Below are positions 15,497-24,528 of a stretch of 48,460 nucleotides of DNA, in pieces. This stretch comes from Bacillota bacterium (GTDB lineage Bacteria; Bacillota; Clostridia; Peptostreptococcales; Anaerovoracaceae): contig JAEDDI010000009.1 in assembly GCA_016293805.1 (NCBI GenBank), forward strand, positions 1 through 48,460, given 5' to 3'. The position numbers were made by a program, and so were the translations under genes. The notes beneath the pieces are model-generated. The model ran no database searches and had not been told where the DNA came from. It saw nothing but the letters and a program-made list of their open reading frames with translations. Position 1 is the first letter of the stretch; each line of letters begins with the position of its first letter.

Positions 15497-16699
15497 ATGA
15501 GCAGATTTGATGAACATATTGATCGAAAAAATACTAATTCAATGAACGTTGAAGGTTTCCGTTCATACATATTCAAAGACAGGAATATTGAGTTTCCGTT
15601 TCCGGATGATGAGTTTATCCGCATGTGGGTTGCAGATATGGATTTTGCAGTTGCAGACGAGATAATTGATGCCGTAAAAAACAGGCTTGATTCACGGATA
15701 CTGGGATATACGGCAATGTATGATGATACATATTACAGAACCTTTTCTAAATGGTGCAGAGAAAGATATGAATGGAGTTTCGATAAGAAATCGCTGTTTA
15801 TATCAGAAGGTGTTGTCAGTGCTTTAATAAAGATAGTCGGATATGTTACTGAAGATGAAGACAGTGTGCTTTTCTTTACTCCTTCATATGGTCCGTTTAA
15901 GACTGCAGCTTCGATAAACAGCAGGAGATGCATATATTCACCTCTTGTAAAAAAAGACGGAGTGTTCAGAATAGATTTTGATGATTTTGAGAAGAAGGCG
16001 AAAGAAGCAAAAGTGCTTATTTTCTGCAGTCCCCATAATCCGACAGGAAGAGTATGGGAAAAGGAAGAACTTGAGAGAATCTGCAAGATAATAAGAAAAT
16101 ATGATTTGTGGGTTATTTCAGATGAAATTCACTGTGATATTTTAAGAAATGGCGTTAGTCATACTCCTTTGGCTAAAGTGATTGGAGATTATGATAAAAT
16201 AGTTACATGTATGGCGCCCAGCAAGACTTTTAATCTGGCAGGGCTCAGATTTTCAAACGTAATTATACAAAATGACCATCTTGCACGTAAATGGAAAATG
16301 TATAATACAATAGATGTAAATCCTCTTTCACTGGCAGCGGCGCAGGCAGCATATGAAAGCGGAGACATATGGCTTTCTGAACTGAAGGATTATCTTGACG
16401 GAAATTTCGAAAGACTGAAGGAAATAATTGACGAAAAACTTCCGCTTGCAGAATTCGAAATACCTGATGCAACTTATCTGGCATGGGTAAATTTTGAAAG
16501 ATACTTTAAGCCAGGCGAAGATATTGCAAGATATATAGCATATAATGCGAGGGTACTGACAGAAGGTGCAGGAAATTTTGTGGATAATGCCGACGGATAT
16601 CTGCGTCTTAATCTCGCATGTCCGAGAGATGTTCTCGAAGAAGGAATAATGAGGATCGCGCAAGCAGTACTAAACAACGGAGATAATAATGTATATTAA
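15497..16699 (+). CDS. MalY/PatB family PLP-dependent cysteine-S-conjugate (cystathionine) beta-lyase
   Basis: A 400-residue fold-type I PLP enzyme. Visible motifs are MWVADMDFAVADEI near the N-terminus, CSPHNPTGRVW, the aspartate motif VISDEIHCDI at about 213 and the Schiff-base lysine in APSKTFNLAGLR at about 244. The family cleaves C-S bonds of cystathionine or cysteine conjugates to pyruvate, ammonia and a thiol; some members are aminotransferases. GGAGG precedes the ATG. The 3' end overlaps recF by 11 bases, an unusual partner for recF. A perfect DnaA box (TGTGGATAA, 16579-16587) lies inside the coding region. Confidence 0.92.
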   Translation: MSRFDEHIDRKNTNSMNVEGFRSYIFKDRNIEFPFPDDEFIRMWVADMDFAVADEIIDAVKNRLDSRILGYTAMYDDTYYRTFSKWCRERYEWSFDKKSLFISEGVVSALIKIVGYVTEDEDSVLFFTPSYGPFKTAASINSRRCIYSPLVKKDGVFRIDFDDFEKKAKEAKVLIFCSPHNPTGRVWEKEELERICKIIRKYDLWVISDEIHCDILRNGVSHTPLAKVIGDYDKIVTCMAPSKTFNLAGLRFSNVIIQNDHLARKWKMYNTIDVNPLSLAAAQAAYESGDIWLSELKDYLDGNFERLKEIIDEKLPLAEFEIPDATYLAWVNFERYFKPGEDIARYIAYNARVLTEGAGNFVDNADGYLRLNLACPRDVLEEGIMRIAQAVLNNGDNNVY

Positions 16700-17756
16700 G
16701 AGGCTTTCACTTGAAAACTTCAGAAATTACGATAGACTTGATGTGACATTTGAGCCTGGTGTGAACATGATTCTTGGAGAAAATGCCCAGGGGAAAACAA
16801 ACCTGATTGAAGCAGTATATATGACCGGATTTGCAAGATCATTCCGTGCTTCAAAAGATACTGAGGTCATCAGATTTAAAGAAAACCGAGCATCAGTAAC
16901 TGCAGATATATGCGGCATGGATTTTGATTTTACCATAAGCATAAGCATTACATCGGAGGGGAAGTTTGTCGTCTGTGACGGAAAAAAAATTACTAAGATG
17001 GCTGATCTTCTGACCAAGGTATATGTTGTAGTGTTTTCACCTGAAGATCTCAGACTTGTAAAGGATGTGCCCGAGAAGAGAAGAAAGTTCATTGACCAGG
17101 AGCTTTCAAAACTGAAACCGTCATATTATGACGCTCTTTATAACTATAGGAGGGTGCTGAAACAGCGAAATACATACCTTAAAGAAGAAAACGTAAGAAC
17201 TGACATTCTTGATATCTGGAACAGCGAAGCAGCTAGATACGGCAAAGATATTGTTAATAAACGATACGAATTTATTGCCACTCTCGAGCAGATCAGCAGA
17301 GAAATTCACAGCAGTATAACATCGGGAAAAGAAGAACTTTCGCTTGAGTATGAACCGAGTATTGGAAAAGACGATGACTTTTATGAAGTGATGCACAATA
17401 ATGAGGAAAAAGACATCAGAAACAGAACTACCGGCAGAGGTCCTCACAGGGATGATATGAAGATATGCATCAACGGAATAGATATTCGCCACTACGGATC
17501 TCAGGGACAGCAGAGAACAGCAGCACTCTCACTTAAGCTTGCAGAAATCAGGCTTATTCGTGAAGTAACAGGAGAAAATGCTATATTGCTGTTAGACGAT
17601 GTGCTTTCAGAGCTGGATGCCGGAAGACAGACATATCTTATGAAATCACTTGAAGATGTTCAGATGTTTATAACATCTGCAGATATATCACAGGAGGTTG
17701 CGGATAAACTGGCAGGTGAAAGAATATATACAGTAAAAGCAGGAAAAGTAGAATAA
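16689..17756 (+). CDS. recF: DNA replication and repair protein RecF
   Basis: A 355-residue SMC-like ATPase that loads RecA at gaps with RecO and RecR. Walker A GENAQGKTNLIEAVY is at about residue 31, the signature GSQGQQRTAALSLKLAE at about 263, and Walker B ILLLDDVLSELD at about 297. The start codon overlaps the lyase gene. In most relatives recF follows dnaN and an S4-domain gene; here it is 5.8 kb from dnaN and on the opposite strand, and no S4-domain gene is present in the window. It ends at a bidirectional terminator. Confidence 0.97.
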   Translation: MYIKRLSLENFRNYDRLDVTFEPGVNMILGENAQGKTNLIEAVYMTGFARSFRASKDTEVIRFKENRASVTADICGMDFDFTISISITSEGKFVVCDGKKITKMADLLTKVYVVVFSPEDLRLVKDVPEKRRKFIDQELSKLKPSYYDALYNYRRVLKQRNTYLKEENVRTDILDIWNSEAARYGKDIVNKRYEFIATLEQISREIHSSITSGKEELSLEYEPSIGKDDDFYEVMHNNEEKDIRNRTTGRGPHRDDMKICINGIDIRHYGSQGQQRTAALSLKLAEIRLIREVTGENAILLLDDVLSELDAGRQTYLMKSLEDVQMFITSADISQEVADKLAGERIYTVKAGKVE

Positions 17757-17761
17757 AAATA

Positions 17762-17784
17762 AGCAGGGCTTTCGCTCTGCTTTT
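17762..17784. terminator. Bidirectional terminator between recF and the antiporter
   Basis: An 8-bp stem AGCAGGGC/GCTCTGCT with a TTTC loop has a T-run on the plus side and a T-rich tail on the minus side. It serves recF and the converging antiporter gene. Confidence 0.85.
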
Positions 17785-17789
17785 ATAAT

Positions 17790-18740
17790 CTACAATAGAG
17801 TTGTTGATGTAAAATATGCAAGATAGCTGACTACCATAATCACACCGCCGATTCTTTTAAGTTTCATATGCTTGTTTGAAACAAGAACAAAAAGCAGAAT
17901 TCCTGTAAAAAAGCAGAGTATACTGTCTGACATAAAGTCTCTGCTGTATTCAATCGGTGTTATAAGCGAGGATAAACCGAGAACAAATAATATGTTGAAT
18001 ATATTGCTTCCGACAATGTTGCCTATGGCAATATCAGCGTTCTTTTTAATTGCCGCAGCAATACATGTTGCAAGTTCAGGAAGCGAAGTTCCGAAAGCAA
18101 CAATTGTAAGGCCGATTATTCTGTCACTGACTCCGAAATTCTTTGCAAGGAATGTGGCGGAATCAACAGTGAGATTACTGCCCAGTATTATAAGAAGGAC
18201 ACCTATAACAAGAAGAAGAACAAGTTTCGGTACAGGTGCAGATTCACTGCGTTCCTCGATATCATCCGGAAGGTTATCTGAATCGGATTTTGACATTATA
18301 AATAAATAACCAAGATAGCATAAGAACAGTATGATTAGGATTGCTCCGTCTGCTCGTCCCAGTCTGTTGTTTGAAAGACCTGTTATCGAAAGAATACCTG
18401 TGATTGCAATTACAAAAGGTATTTCATATCTGATGGTGGATTTCTGAACAGCAAGAGGAGTTATCACTGCGGTTATTCCCAGAATCATTAGGATGTTCAT
18501 GATATTGCTTCCGAGAACATTTCCGACTGCAATTCCCGCACTTCCCTTAATTGCCGAAGATATACTGATTGCCGCTTCAGGTGCACTTGTACCCATGGCA
18601 ACGATTGTCAGCCCGATGACCAGCTGAGAAATGCCCATTTTAGATGCAATACCCGCTGCCCCGTCAACGAACCAGTCCGCCCCTTTTATAAGCAGAATGA
18701 ATCCTGCAATAAGCAAAAGCGTATTAATCAGTATGTCCAT
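17790..18740 (-). CDS. Calcium/sodium antiporter (CaCA family, YrbG-like)
   Basis: A 316-residue inner membrane exchanger with about ten membrane segments. Both alpha repeats are visible: GTSAPEAAISISSAIKGS followed by VGNVLGSNIMN at about residues 50-82, and GTSLPELATCIAAAIKK followed by IGNIVGSNIFN at about 215-245. They hold the acidic and polar residues of the Na+/Ca2+ exchanger pore. A charged loop (SKSDSDNLPDDIEERSES) separates the halves. AAAGGAGG precedes the ATG by 6 bases. It is monocistronic and oriented against replication. The ion pair is assigned by family only. Confidence 0.92.
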   Translation of the reverse strand: MDILINTLLLIAGFILLIKGADWFVDGAAGIASKMGISQLVIGLTIVAMGTSAPEAAISISSAIKGSAGIAVGNVLGSNIMNILMILGITAVITPLAVQKSTIRYEIPFVIAITGILSITGLSNNRLGRADGAILIILFLCYLGYLFIMSKSDSDNLPDDIEERSESAPVPKLVLLLVIGVLLIILGSNLTVDSATFLAKNFGVSDRIIGLTIVAFGTSLPELATCIAAAIKKNADIAIGNIVGSNIFNILFVLGLSSLITPIEYSRDFMSDSILCFFTGILLFVLVSNKHMKLKRIGGVIMVVSYLAYFTSTTLL

Positions 18741-18969
18741 TGAAATCCTCCTTTCTTTATTATATTGCTAAAATATTATACATCCTTAATTTTAAAAAAT
18801 ATATTGCAAAATCTGCAAGATAGACCCGTTTAAACTGTTGCATACAGTAAATTGATTGCCGGCTTGCAGATATGTACCTTTGAAAATTCTACGTTTAAGG
18901 GTAAAAAATTAATGGTATTATCAATTTTTTAAATATTTTAGACAAAACCTACTAAAAGATGCCGAAAAC

Positions 18970-18998
18970 TTGAAATACAGCCTGTTTTATGGTACAAT
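18970..18998 (+). promoter_or_regulatory. gyrBA promoter and upstream region
   Basis: TTGAAA (18970-18975) and TACAAT (18993-18998) are 17 bases apart, about 30 bases before the gyrB ribosome binding site. The rest of the 296-base gap back to 18741 is AT-rich. It holds one spaced 9-base inverted repeat (ATCTGCAAG at 18811-18819, CTTGCAGAT at 18863-18871) of unknown meaning. Confidence 0.8.
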
Positions 18999-19036
18999 AA
19001 TGCAGTTAAAATTTAGAAAAAAGGAGATTCTTTTTA

Positions 19037-20956
19037 ATGGCAAAGGAAAAAGTTCAGAACAATTATGACGCTGAGCAGATTCAGGTCCTTGAAGGTCTTG
19101 AGCCTGTCCGAAAAAGACCGGGAATGTATATCGGAAGTACAGGCCCAAAAGGACTTCATCATCTGGTCTATGAAATCGTTGACAACAGTGTCGATGAAGC
19201 GCTGGCAGGCTACTGTACAGAGATAGGCGTTATAATTCACAAGGACAACAGCATAACTGTAGAGGACAACGGAAGAGGAATGCCTGTGGATACACATCCT
19301 AAACTGGGAATTCCTGCAGTTGAAGTAATACATACTGTTCTGCATGCCGGCGGAAAGTTTGGCGGCGGAGGATATAAAGTGTCGGGCGGACTTCACGGTG
19401 TTGGAGCATCAGTTGTTAATGCACTTTCAACCCGTATGGAGGTTGAGGTAAGAAGAGACGGCAAGATATATGCACAGGCCTACGAGAAAGGCAAAACTGT
19501 GACCGGACTGGAAGAAAAAGGAAATTCAAGAAAGACCGGTTCAAAGTCTACTTTCTGGCCGGATCCTGAAATATTCACTGAGACAACAGAATACAGTTAT
19601 GATACCCTTATGCACAGGCTGAGAGAAACTGCTTTTCTTAATAAGGGAATCAAAATCACACTCAAAGATGAGAGAACAGGTACAAGTGATGAATTCCACT
19701 ATGAGGGTGGAATCAAAGAATTTGTAGCTTTCCAGAACCAGAGCAAAGAACCTCTTCACAAAGATATTATATATTTTGAATTCAAAAGAGATAACTGTGA
19801 AGGAGAAGTTGCAATCCAGTATACAGACAGATACAACGAGTTTATTCTGGCATATGCAAACAATATCAACACAGTTGAAGGCGGTACCCATCTAATAGGG
19901 TTCAAGTCGGCACTTACTAAAGTGTTCAACGATTACGGCAGGAAGGCCAAATATATTAAAGACAACGAGCAGCCGCTTACAGGAGATGATGTAAGAGAAG
20001 GAATCACAGCTATTGTTTCCGTAAAGTTGGCAGAACCTGAATTTGAGGGACAGACAAAAGCCAAGCTGGGAAATACTGAGATGAGAGGTTTCGTTGAAAG
20101 TGCCACTGTCGAAAACATGACATATTTCTTCGAAGAAAATCCTGACCAGGCGAGAGTTATAATCGATAAGGCAATAAGAGCTGCAAGAGCAAGAGAAGCA
20201 GCAAGGAAAGCAAGGGACCTTACAAGACGCAAGTCGGTTCTGGATTCACATTCGCTTCCGGGTAAACTTGCAGACTGTTCATCAAACGACCCGGCGCAGA
20301 CTGAAATATTCCTTGTCGAAGGAGATTCAGCCGGCGGAAGTGCAATCGACGGCAGAGACAGAACACGGCAGGCGATACTTCCTCTTCGAGGCAAGATTCT
20401 GAATGTTGAAAAAGCAAGACTTGATAAGATTCTCAATTCGGATGAAATCAAGAATATGATCACTGCATTCGGATGCGGTATAGGCAAGGACTTTGACATC
20501 GAAAAACTGAGATATCATAAGATTATTATCATGACCGATGCCGATGTCGACGGAGCTCACATAAGAACTCTTCTTCTGACCTTCTTCTTCAGGTATATGC
20601 CTGCACTTATCGAACAGGGATATGTATATGCGGCACAGCCGCCACTGTTTCAGGTTAAACAGGGAAAGGACATATATTATACATACTCTGACCGCGAGCA
20701 GGAGGCTCTCCTTGCAGGACTTGCAAAGAACAAGCAGAAGGTGAGCATTCAGAGATACAAAGGTCTCGGAGAGATGGACGCTGAACAGCTTTACGATACA
20801 ACCATGAGTTTTGAACATAGGACACTTATTCAGATTACAGTGGATGATGCCACAAGAGCTGATGAAATATTCTCTACCCTTATGGGAGACAAGGTTGCAC
20901 CTCGTAAGAAGTTCATAGAGGACAACGCTAAATACGTTAAGAACATAGATATATAG
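19037..20956 (+). CDS. gyrB: DNA gyrase subunit B
   Basis: A 639-residue ATPase subunit. The GHKL fold shows ETVDNSVDEA-type YEIVDNSVDEALAG, EDNGRGMPVD and GGLHGVGASVVNALS. The transducer domain is followed by the TOPRIM motifs EGDSAGGSA and TDADVDGAHIRTLLLTF, which bind Mg2+. The protein ends KYVKNIDI, the normal C-terminus of GyrB without insertion. AAGGAG precedes the ATG. The stop lies 12 bases before gyrA, with AGGAGG in between, so the pair is an operon. The 5' part also contains one near-match DnaA box. Confidence 0.98.
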   Translation: MAKEKVQNNYDAEQIQVLEGLEPVRKRPGMYIGSTGPKGLHHLVYEIVDNSVDEALAGYCTEIGVIIHKDNSITVEDNGRGMPVDTHPKLGIPAVEVIHTVLHAGGKFGGGGYKVSGGLHGVGASVVNALSTRMEVEVRRDGKIYAQAYEKGKTVTGLEEKGNSRKTGSKSTFWPDPEIFTETTEYSYDTLMHRLRETAFLNKGIKITLKDERTGTSDEFHYEGGIKEFVAFQNQSKEPLHKDIIYFEFKRDNCEGEVAIQYTDRYNEFILAYANNINTVEGGTHLIGFKSALTKVFNDYGRKAKYIKDNEQPLTGDDVREGITAIVSVKLAEPEFEGQTKAKLGNTEMRGFVESATVENMTYFFEENPDQARVIIDKAIRAARAREAARKARDLTRRKSVLDSHSLPGKLADCSSNDPAQTEIFLVEGDSAGGSAIDGRDRTRQAILPLRGKILNVEKARLDKILNSDEIKNMITAFGCGIGKDFDIEKLRYHKIIIMTDADVDGAHIRTLLLTFFFRYMPALIEQGYVYAAQPPLFQVKQGKDIYYTYSDREQEALLAGLAKNKQKVSIQRYKGLGEMDAEQLYDTTMSFEHRTLIQITVDDATRADEIFSTLMGDKVAPRKKFIEDNAKYVKNIDI

Positions 20957-20968
20957 GAAGGAGGAGCA

Positions 20969-23470
20969 ATGGCAAATTTACTTGAAGACAGCAAACTGCT
21001 GCAGCACGAGATATATGATGAAATGAAAAACTCATATATCGACTATGCGATGAGCGTTATAGTCGGAAGAGCTCTTCCTGATGTAAGGGACGGACTCAAG
21101 CCGGTTCACAGAAGAATACTGTACGGAATGACAGGTCTTGGCATCACTCCTGACAAGCCTCACAAGAAATCTGCGAGAATTGTCGGAGAAGTAATGGGTA
21201 AATATCATCCTCACGGTGACAGCTCGATATATGATGCAATGGTAAGACTTGCTCAGCCGTTCAATACAAGATATCTTCTTGTAGACGGTCACGGCAACTT
21301 TGGTTCAATAGACGGTTACCAGGCGGCTGCCATGAGATATACAGAGGCGAGAATGACACCTTTCGCACTCGAAATGCTCAGAGACATTGACAAGAATACA
21401 GTTGATTTTGCAGATAACTTCGACGGAGAGGAACAGGAGCCTGTTGTTCTTCCGTCAAGATTTCCCAACCTGCTTGTCAACGGTTCAAACGGTATCGCTG
21501 TAGGTATGGCAACATCAATACCTCCTCACAATCTGGGCGAGGTAATTGACGCATGCATCAAGATGATTGACGACAGAGACTGCACTGTGGAAGATCTCAT
21601 CAAGATAATAAAGGGGCCGGATTTCCCTACAGGCGGTATCATCATGGGCAAGAACAATGCCAAGGCGGCATACCGTACAGGACAGGGCAAGGTTGTAATA
21701 AGATCCAAATGTGAAATTGAAGAGACAAACAGGGGCAAGCATCAGATTATAGTTACGGAGATTCCGTATCAGGTAAACAAGGCAAGAATGATTGAAAAGA
21801 TTGCCGATCTTGTCAAGGAGAAGAAACTCGAAGGTATCACGGCAATACGTGATGAAACCAACAGAGAAGGAATAAGGATTGTAATAGAACTCAAGAAGGA
21901 TGTTAATCCTCAGATTATGCTCAACAAGCTGTTTAAACATACACAGCTTCAGGAAAGCTACAGCATGATTCTTCTTGCAATAGTAAACGGAGAGCCTAAA
22001 CTGCTGACACTTTATGATATTCTTCATGAATACCTCGGTCATCAGAAAGAAGTAGTAACAAGAAGAACACAGTTCGAACTTGAGAAGGCGGAGGCAAGAG
22101 CCCATATACTGGAAGGACTGAGAATAGCTCTTGACAATATCGATGAGATAATAGCAACAATCCGTTCGGCATACAATAACGCCAAGGAAAAACTTATCGA
22201 GAGGTTCGGCCTTACAGAAATTCAGGCTCAGGCAATCCTTGATATGAGGCTTGCACGTCTTCAGGGACTGGAAAGAGAGAAGATCGAAAATGAATATGCG
22301 GAACTGATGAAGAAGATTGCATATTACAGAGAACTTCTTGCAAATGAAGATATGCTTATGGGGGTTATCAAAGACGAACTCACAGAGATTAAGGAAAAAT
22401 ATAACGACAAGAGAAAAACAAAGATTGTTGCAGATGATGCCGAAATGGATGAGGAGGACCTTGTTGAACAGCAGCAGGTTGCAATTACAATAACGCATCT
22501 AGGATATATTAAGAGAATACCAGCAGATACATACAGAACTCAAAAGAGAGGCGGCAAAGGCGTTACAGGTCTTACAACAAGGGAAAACGATTTTGTCAAA
22601 GACCTGATTATGACGTCGACACATGATTATCTTATGTTCTTTACGAATACAGGCAAGGCACACAGACTGAAGGCATACGAAGTGCCGGAAGCAGGAAGAA
22701 CAGCCAAGGGAATTCCTGCTGTGAACTTCCTGAGCCTGATGCAGAGGGAAAGAATTTCAGCGGTAATACCTATCAGAGATTTTGCTGAAGATAAATACCT
22801 TATAGCTATTACCAAGAAGGGAATAATCAAGAGAACGGCTCTTTCAAATTTCAACACAAACAGAAAGACCGGCATAATTGCCATGAATCTCAAAGATGAT
22901 GACGAGCTTATTTCTGTTAAGGAGTCCAACGGAGACGCAAATGTAATTATTGTTACAAAATACGGCAAGTGCATATGCTTCTCTGAGGATGATGTCCGTA
23001 TCATGGGAAGAATTGCAGGCGGTGTAAGAGCAATAAAGCTTGAAGGAGATGATGAAGTTGTTTCAATGCAGCTTGTCAAGCCTGACCAGAAACTGCTTGT
23101 TGTGACTGAAAACGGATTCGGCAAGAGAACAAAAGCTTCTGAATACAAGATTCAGGTGAGAGGCGGTAAGGGCCTTCTTACATATGACAAGAGCAAATTC
23201 AAGAAGACAGGACAGCTTATAGGTGCTACTGTGGTCGATGATGATGATGAAGTATTCCTTATAAATTCCGAAGGAATAATCATTAGAATCAAGGCCAGCG
23301 ATGTTTCTGTTCTCGGCCGCGCAACACAGGGAGTGAAGATAATGAAGGTTGATGATGGTGAAAAGCTCATAGCTATGGCAAGAGCCATCAAAGATGAAGA
23401 CGACGAGCAGGTAGAAGCCAAGCCTGAAAAAAAGAAAAAGACAGGTGAAGAGCAGCTCAGTTTAATATAG
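20969..23470 (+). CDS. gyrA: DNA gyrase subunit A
   Basis: An 833-residue DNA-cleaving subunit. The winged-helix region shows the catalytic tyrosine in AAMRYTEARM at about 129. The quinolone-determining region reads HPHGDSSIYD, with Ser and Asp at the positions equivalent to E. coli 83 and 87, so no classical resistance change is seen. The C-terminal beta-pinwheel carries the GyrA box QKRGGKG at about 528 and ends in an acidic/lysine tail. A GyrA box distinguishes it from ParC. It is cotranscribed with gyrB. Confidence 0.98.
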   Translation: MANLLEDSKLLQHEIYDEMKNSYIDYAMSVIVGRALPDVRDGLKPVHRRILYGMTGLGITPDKPHKKSARIVGEVMGKYHPHGDSSIYDAMVRLAQPFNTRYLLVDGHGNFGSIDGYQAAAMRYTEARMTPFALEMLRDIDKNTVDFADNFDGEEQEPVVLPSRFPNLLVNGSNGIAVGMATSIPPHNLGEVIDACIKMIDDRDCTVEDLIKIIKGPDFPTGGIIMGKNNAKAAYRTGQGKVVIRSKCEIEETNRGKHQIIVTEIPYQVNKARMIEKIADLVKEKKLEGITAIRDETNREGIRIVIELKKDVNPQIMLNKLFKHTQLQESYSMILLAIVNGEPKLLTLYDILHEYLGHQKEVVTRRTQFELEKAEARAHILEGLRIALDNIDEIIATIRSAYNNAKEKLIERFGLTEIQAQAILDMRLARLQGLEREKIENEYAELMKKIAYYRELLANEDMLMGVIKDELTEIKEKYNDKRKTKIVADDAEMDEEDLVEQQQVAITITHLGYIKRIPADTYRTQKRGGKGVTGLTTRENDFVKDLIMTSTHDYLMFFTNTGKAHRLKAYEVPEAGRTAKGIPAVNFLSLMQRERISAVIPIRDFAEDKYLIAITKKGIIKRTALSNFNTNRKTGIIAMNLKDDDELISVKESNGDANVIIVTKYGKCICFSEDDVRIMGRIAGGVRAIKLEGDDEVVSMQLVKPDQKLLVVTENGFGKRTKASEYKIQVRGGKGLLTYDKSKFKKTGQLIGATVVDDDDEVFLINSEGIIIRIKASDVSVLGRATQGVKIMKVDDGEKLIAMARAIKDEDDEQVEAKPEKKKKTGEEQLSLI

Positions 23471-23487
23471 ATAGAGGTGAAGCGTTT

Positions 23488-24471
23488 ATGAAAAGAGTAT
23501 TTTCAGGAGTGCAGCCTACAGGCAATATCCATCTGGGAAATTATCTGGGTGCACTCAGACAGTTCGTTGAACTGCAGGAAGATAATGAATGCATATATTG
23601 TATAGTTGACGAGCATGCGATTACAGTACCGCAGGATCCGAAAGAACTTAAGCAGCATATCCTCGATGTTGCTGCACTTTATCTGGCAATAGGAATCAAT
23701 CCTGAAAAGGCAATAGTGTTCGTTCAGTCACAGGTGTCAGGACATGCTGAACTTGGCTGGATACTCAACTGCTGTGCAAACACTGGAGAACTGTTCAGGA
23801 TGACACAGTTCAAGGCAAAGAGCCAGGGGAAGGAATCAGTTGGCGCCGGACTTCTGACATATCCTGTTCTTATGGCTGCAGATATTCTGCTCTACGATTC
23901 AGATATTGTTCCTGTGGGAAATGACCAGAAGCAGCACATAGAGCTGACACGAGATCTTGCAATCAGAGTCAACCACAAGTACGGAAAGGATACATTTGTT
24001 GTACCGGAAGGACGGTTCATGAAGGCAGGTGCAAGAATAATGGCTCTTGATGATCCGACATCAAAGATGAGCAAATCAGCTGAAAACATACACAGCAGAA
24101 TCTCTCTGCTTGATGATGAAAAGAAGATAAAAAAATCAATAATGAAGGCAACTACCGATTCGGAGGGTACAATCAGATTCGATATTGAGAACAAGCCCGG
24201 AGTAAGTAATCTTCTGACAATCTACAGCGTGCTTTCAGGGATATCAGTTGAAGATCTTGAAAAACAGTACGAAGGAAAGGGCTACGGAGATTTCAAGAAG
24301 GATCTTGTAGAAGTCACAATTGGCGCTCTTGCACCGATTAAAGAAAAATACAATGAAATAAGAAACTCTCAGTACCTTATAGATACGCTCAATGACGGTG
24401 CAGAAAGGGCAGATGAAATCGCACAGAATACAATGAAGAGAGTGAGAGATCACTTCGGACTTGGACTTTAA
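23488..24471 (+). CDS. trpS: Tryptophan-tRNA ligase
   Basis: A 327-residue class Ic aminoacyl-tRNA synthetase. The N-terminal SGVQPTGNIHLGNYLGA contains the HIGH-like signature (HLGN), and the KMSKS loop is present at about 194. The family motif GNDQKQHIELTRDLA lies between them. GAGGTG precedes the ATG by 8 bases, 17 bases after the gyrA stop, so it is probably read through from the gyrase operon. A strong terminator follows immediately. Confidence 0.97.
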   Translation: MKRVFSGVQPTGNIHLGNYLGALRQFVELQEDNECIYCIVDEHAITVPQDPKELKQHILDVAALYLAIGINPEKAIVFVQSQVSGHAELGWILNCCANTGELFRMTQFKAKSQGKESVGAGLLTYPVLMAADILLYDSDIVPVGNDQKQHIELTRDLAIRVNHKYGKDTFVVPEGRFMKAGARIMALDDPTSKMSKSAENIHSRISLLDDEKKIKKSIMKATTDSEGTIRFDIENKPGVSNLLTIYSVLSGISVEDLEKQYEGKGYGDFKKDLVEVTIGALAPIKEKYNEIRNSQYLIDTLNDGAERADEIAQNTMKRVRDHFGLGL

Positions 24472-24477
24472 CATTTT

Positions 24478-24502
24478 CAGGTGGAGAAATCCACCTGTTT
24501 TT
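24478..24502 (+). terminator. Intrinsic terminator after trpS
   Basis: An 8-bp stem CAGGTGGA/TCCACCTG closed by a GAAA tetraloop is followed by TTTTT. It begins six bases after the trpS stop. Confidence 0.93.
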
Positions 24503-24504
24503 AT

Positions 24505-24519
24505 ACACGTTAGACGTGT
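24505..24519 (+). other. Small hairpin preceding the nudC ribosome binding site
   Basis: ACACGT-TAG-ACGTGT forms a 6-bp hairpin directly after the trpS terminator and directly before the GGGAGG of the next gene. It may help expose or hide that site; no function is known. Confidence 0.45.
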
Positions 24520-24528
24520 GGGAGGTTT

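Noticed and set aside
18811..18871. Spaced 9-bp inverted repeat upstream of gyrB
   Set aside because: The 43-base spacing and lack of any link to a promoter element make a functional claim unsupported.
21169..21249. Quinolone-resistance change in GyrA
   Set aside because: The residues at the two main positions are the sensitive Ser and Asp.
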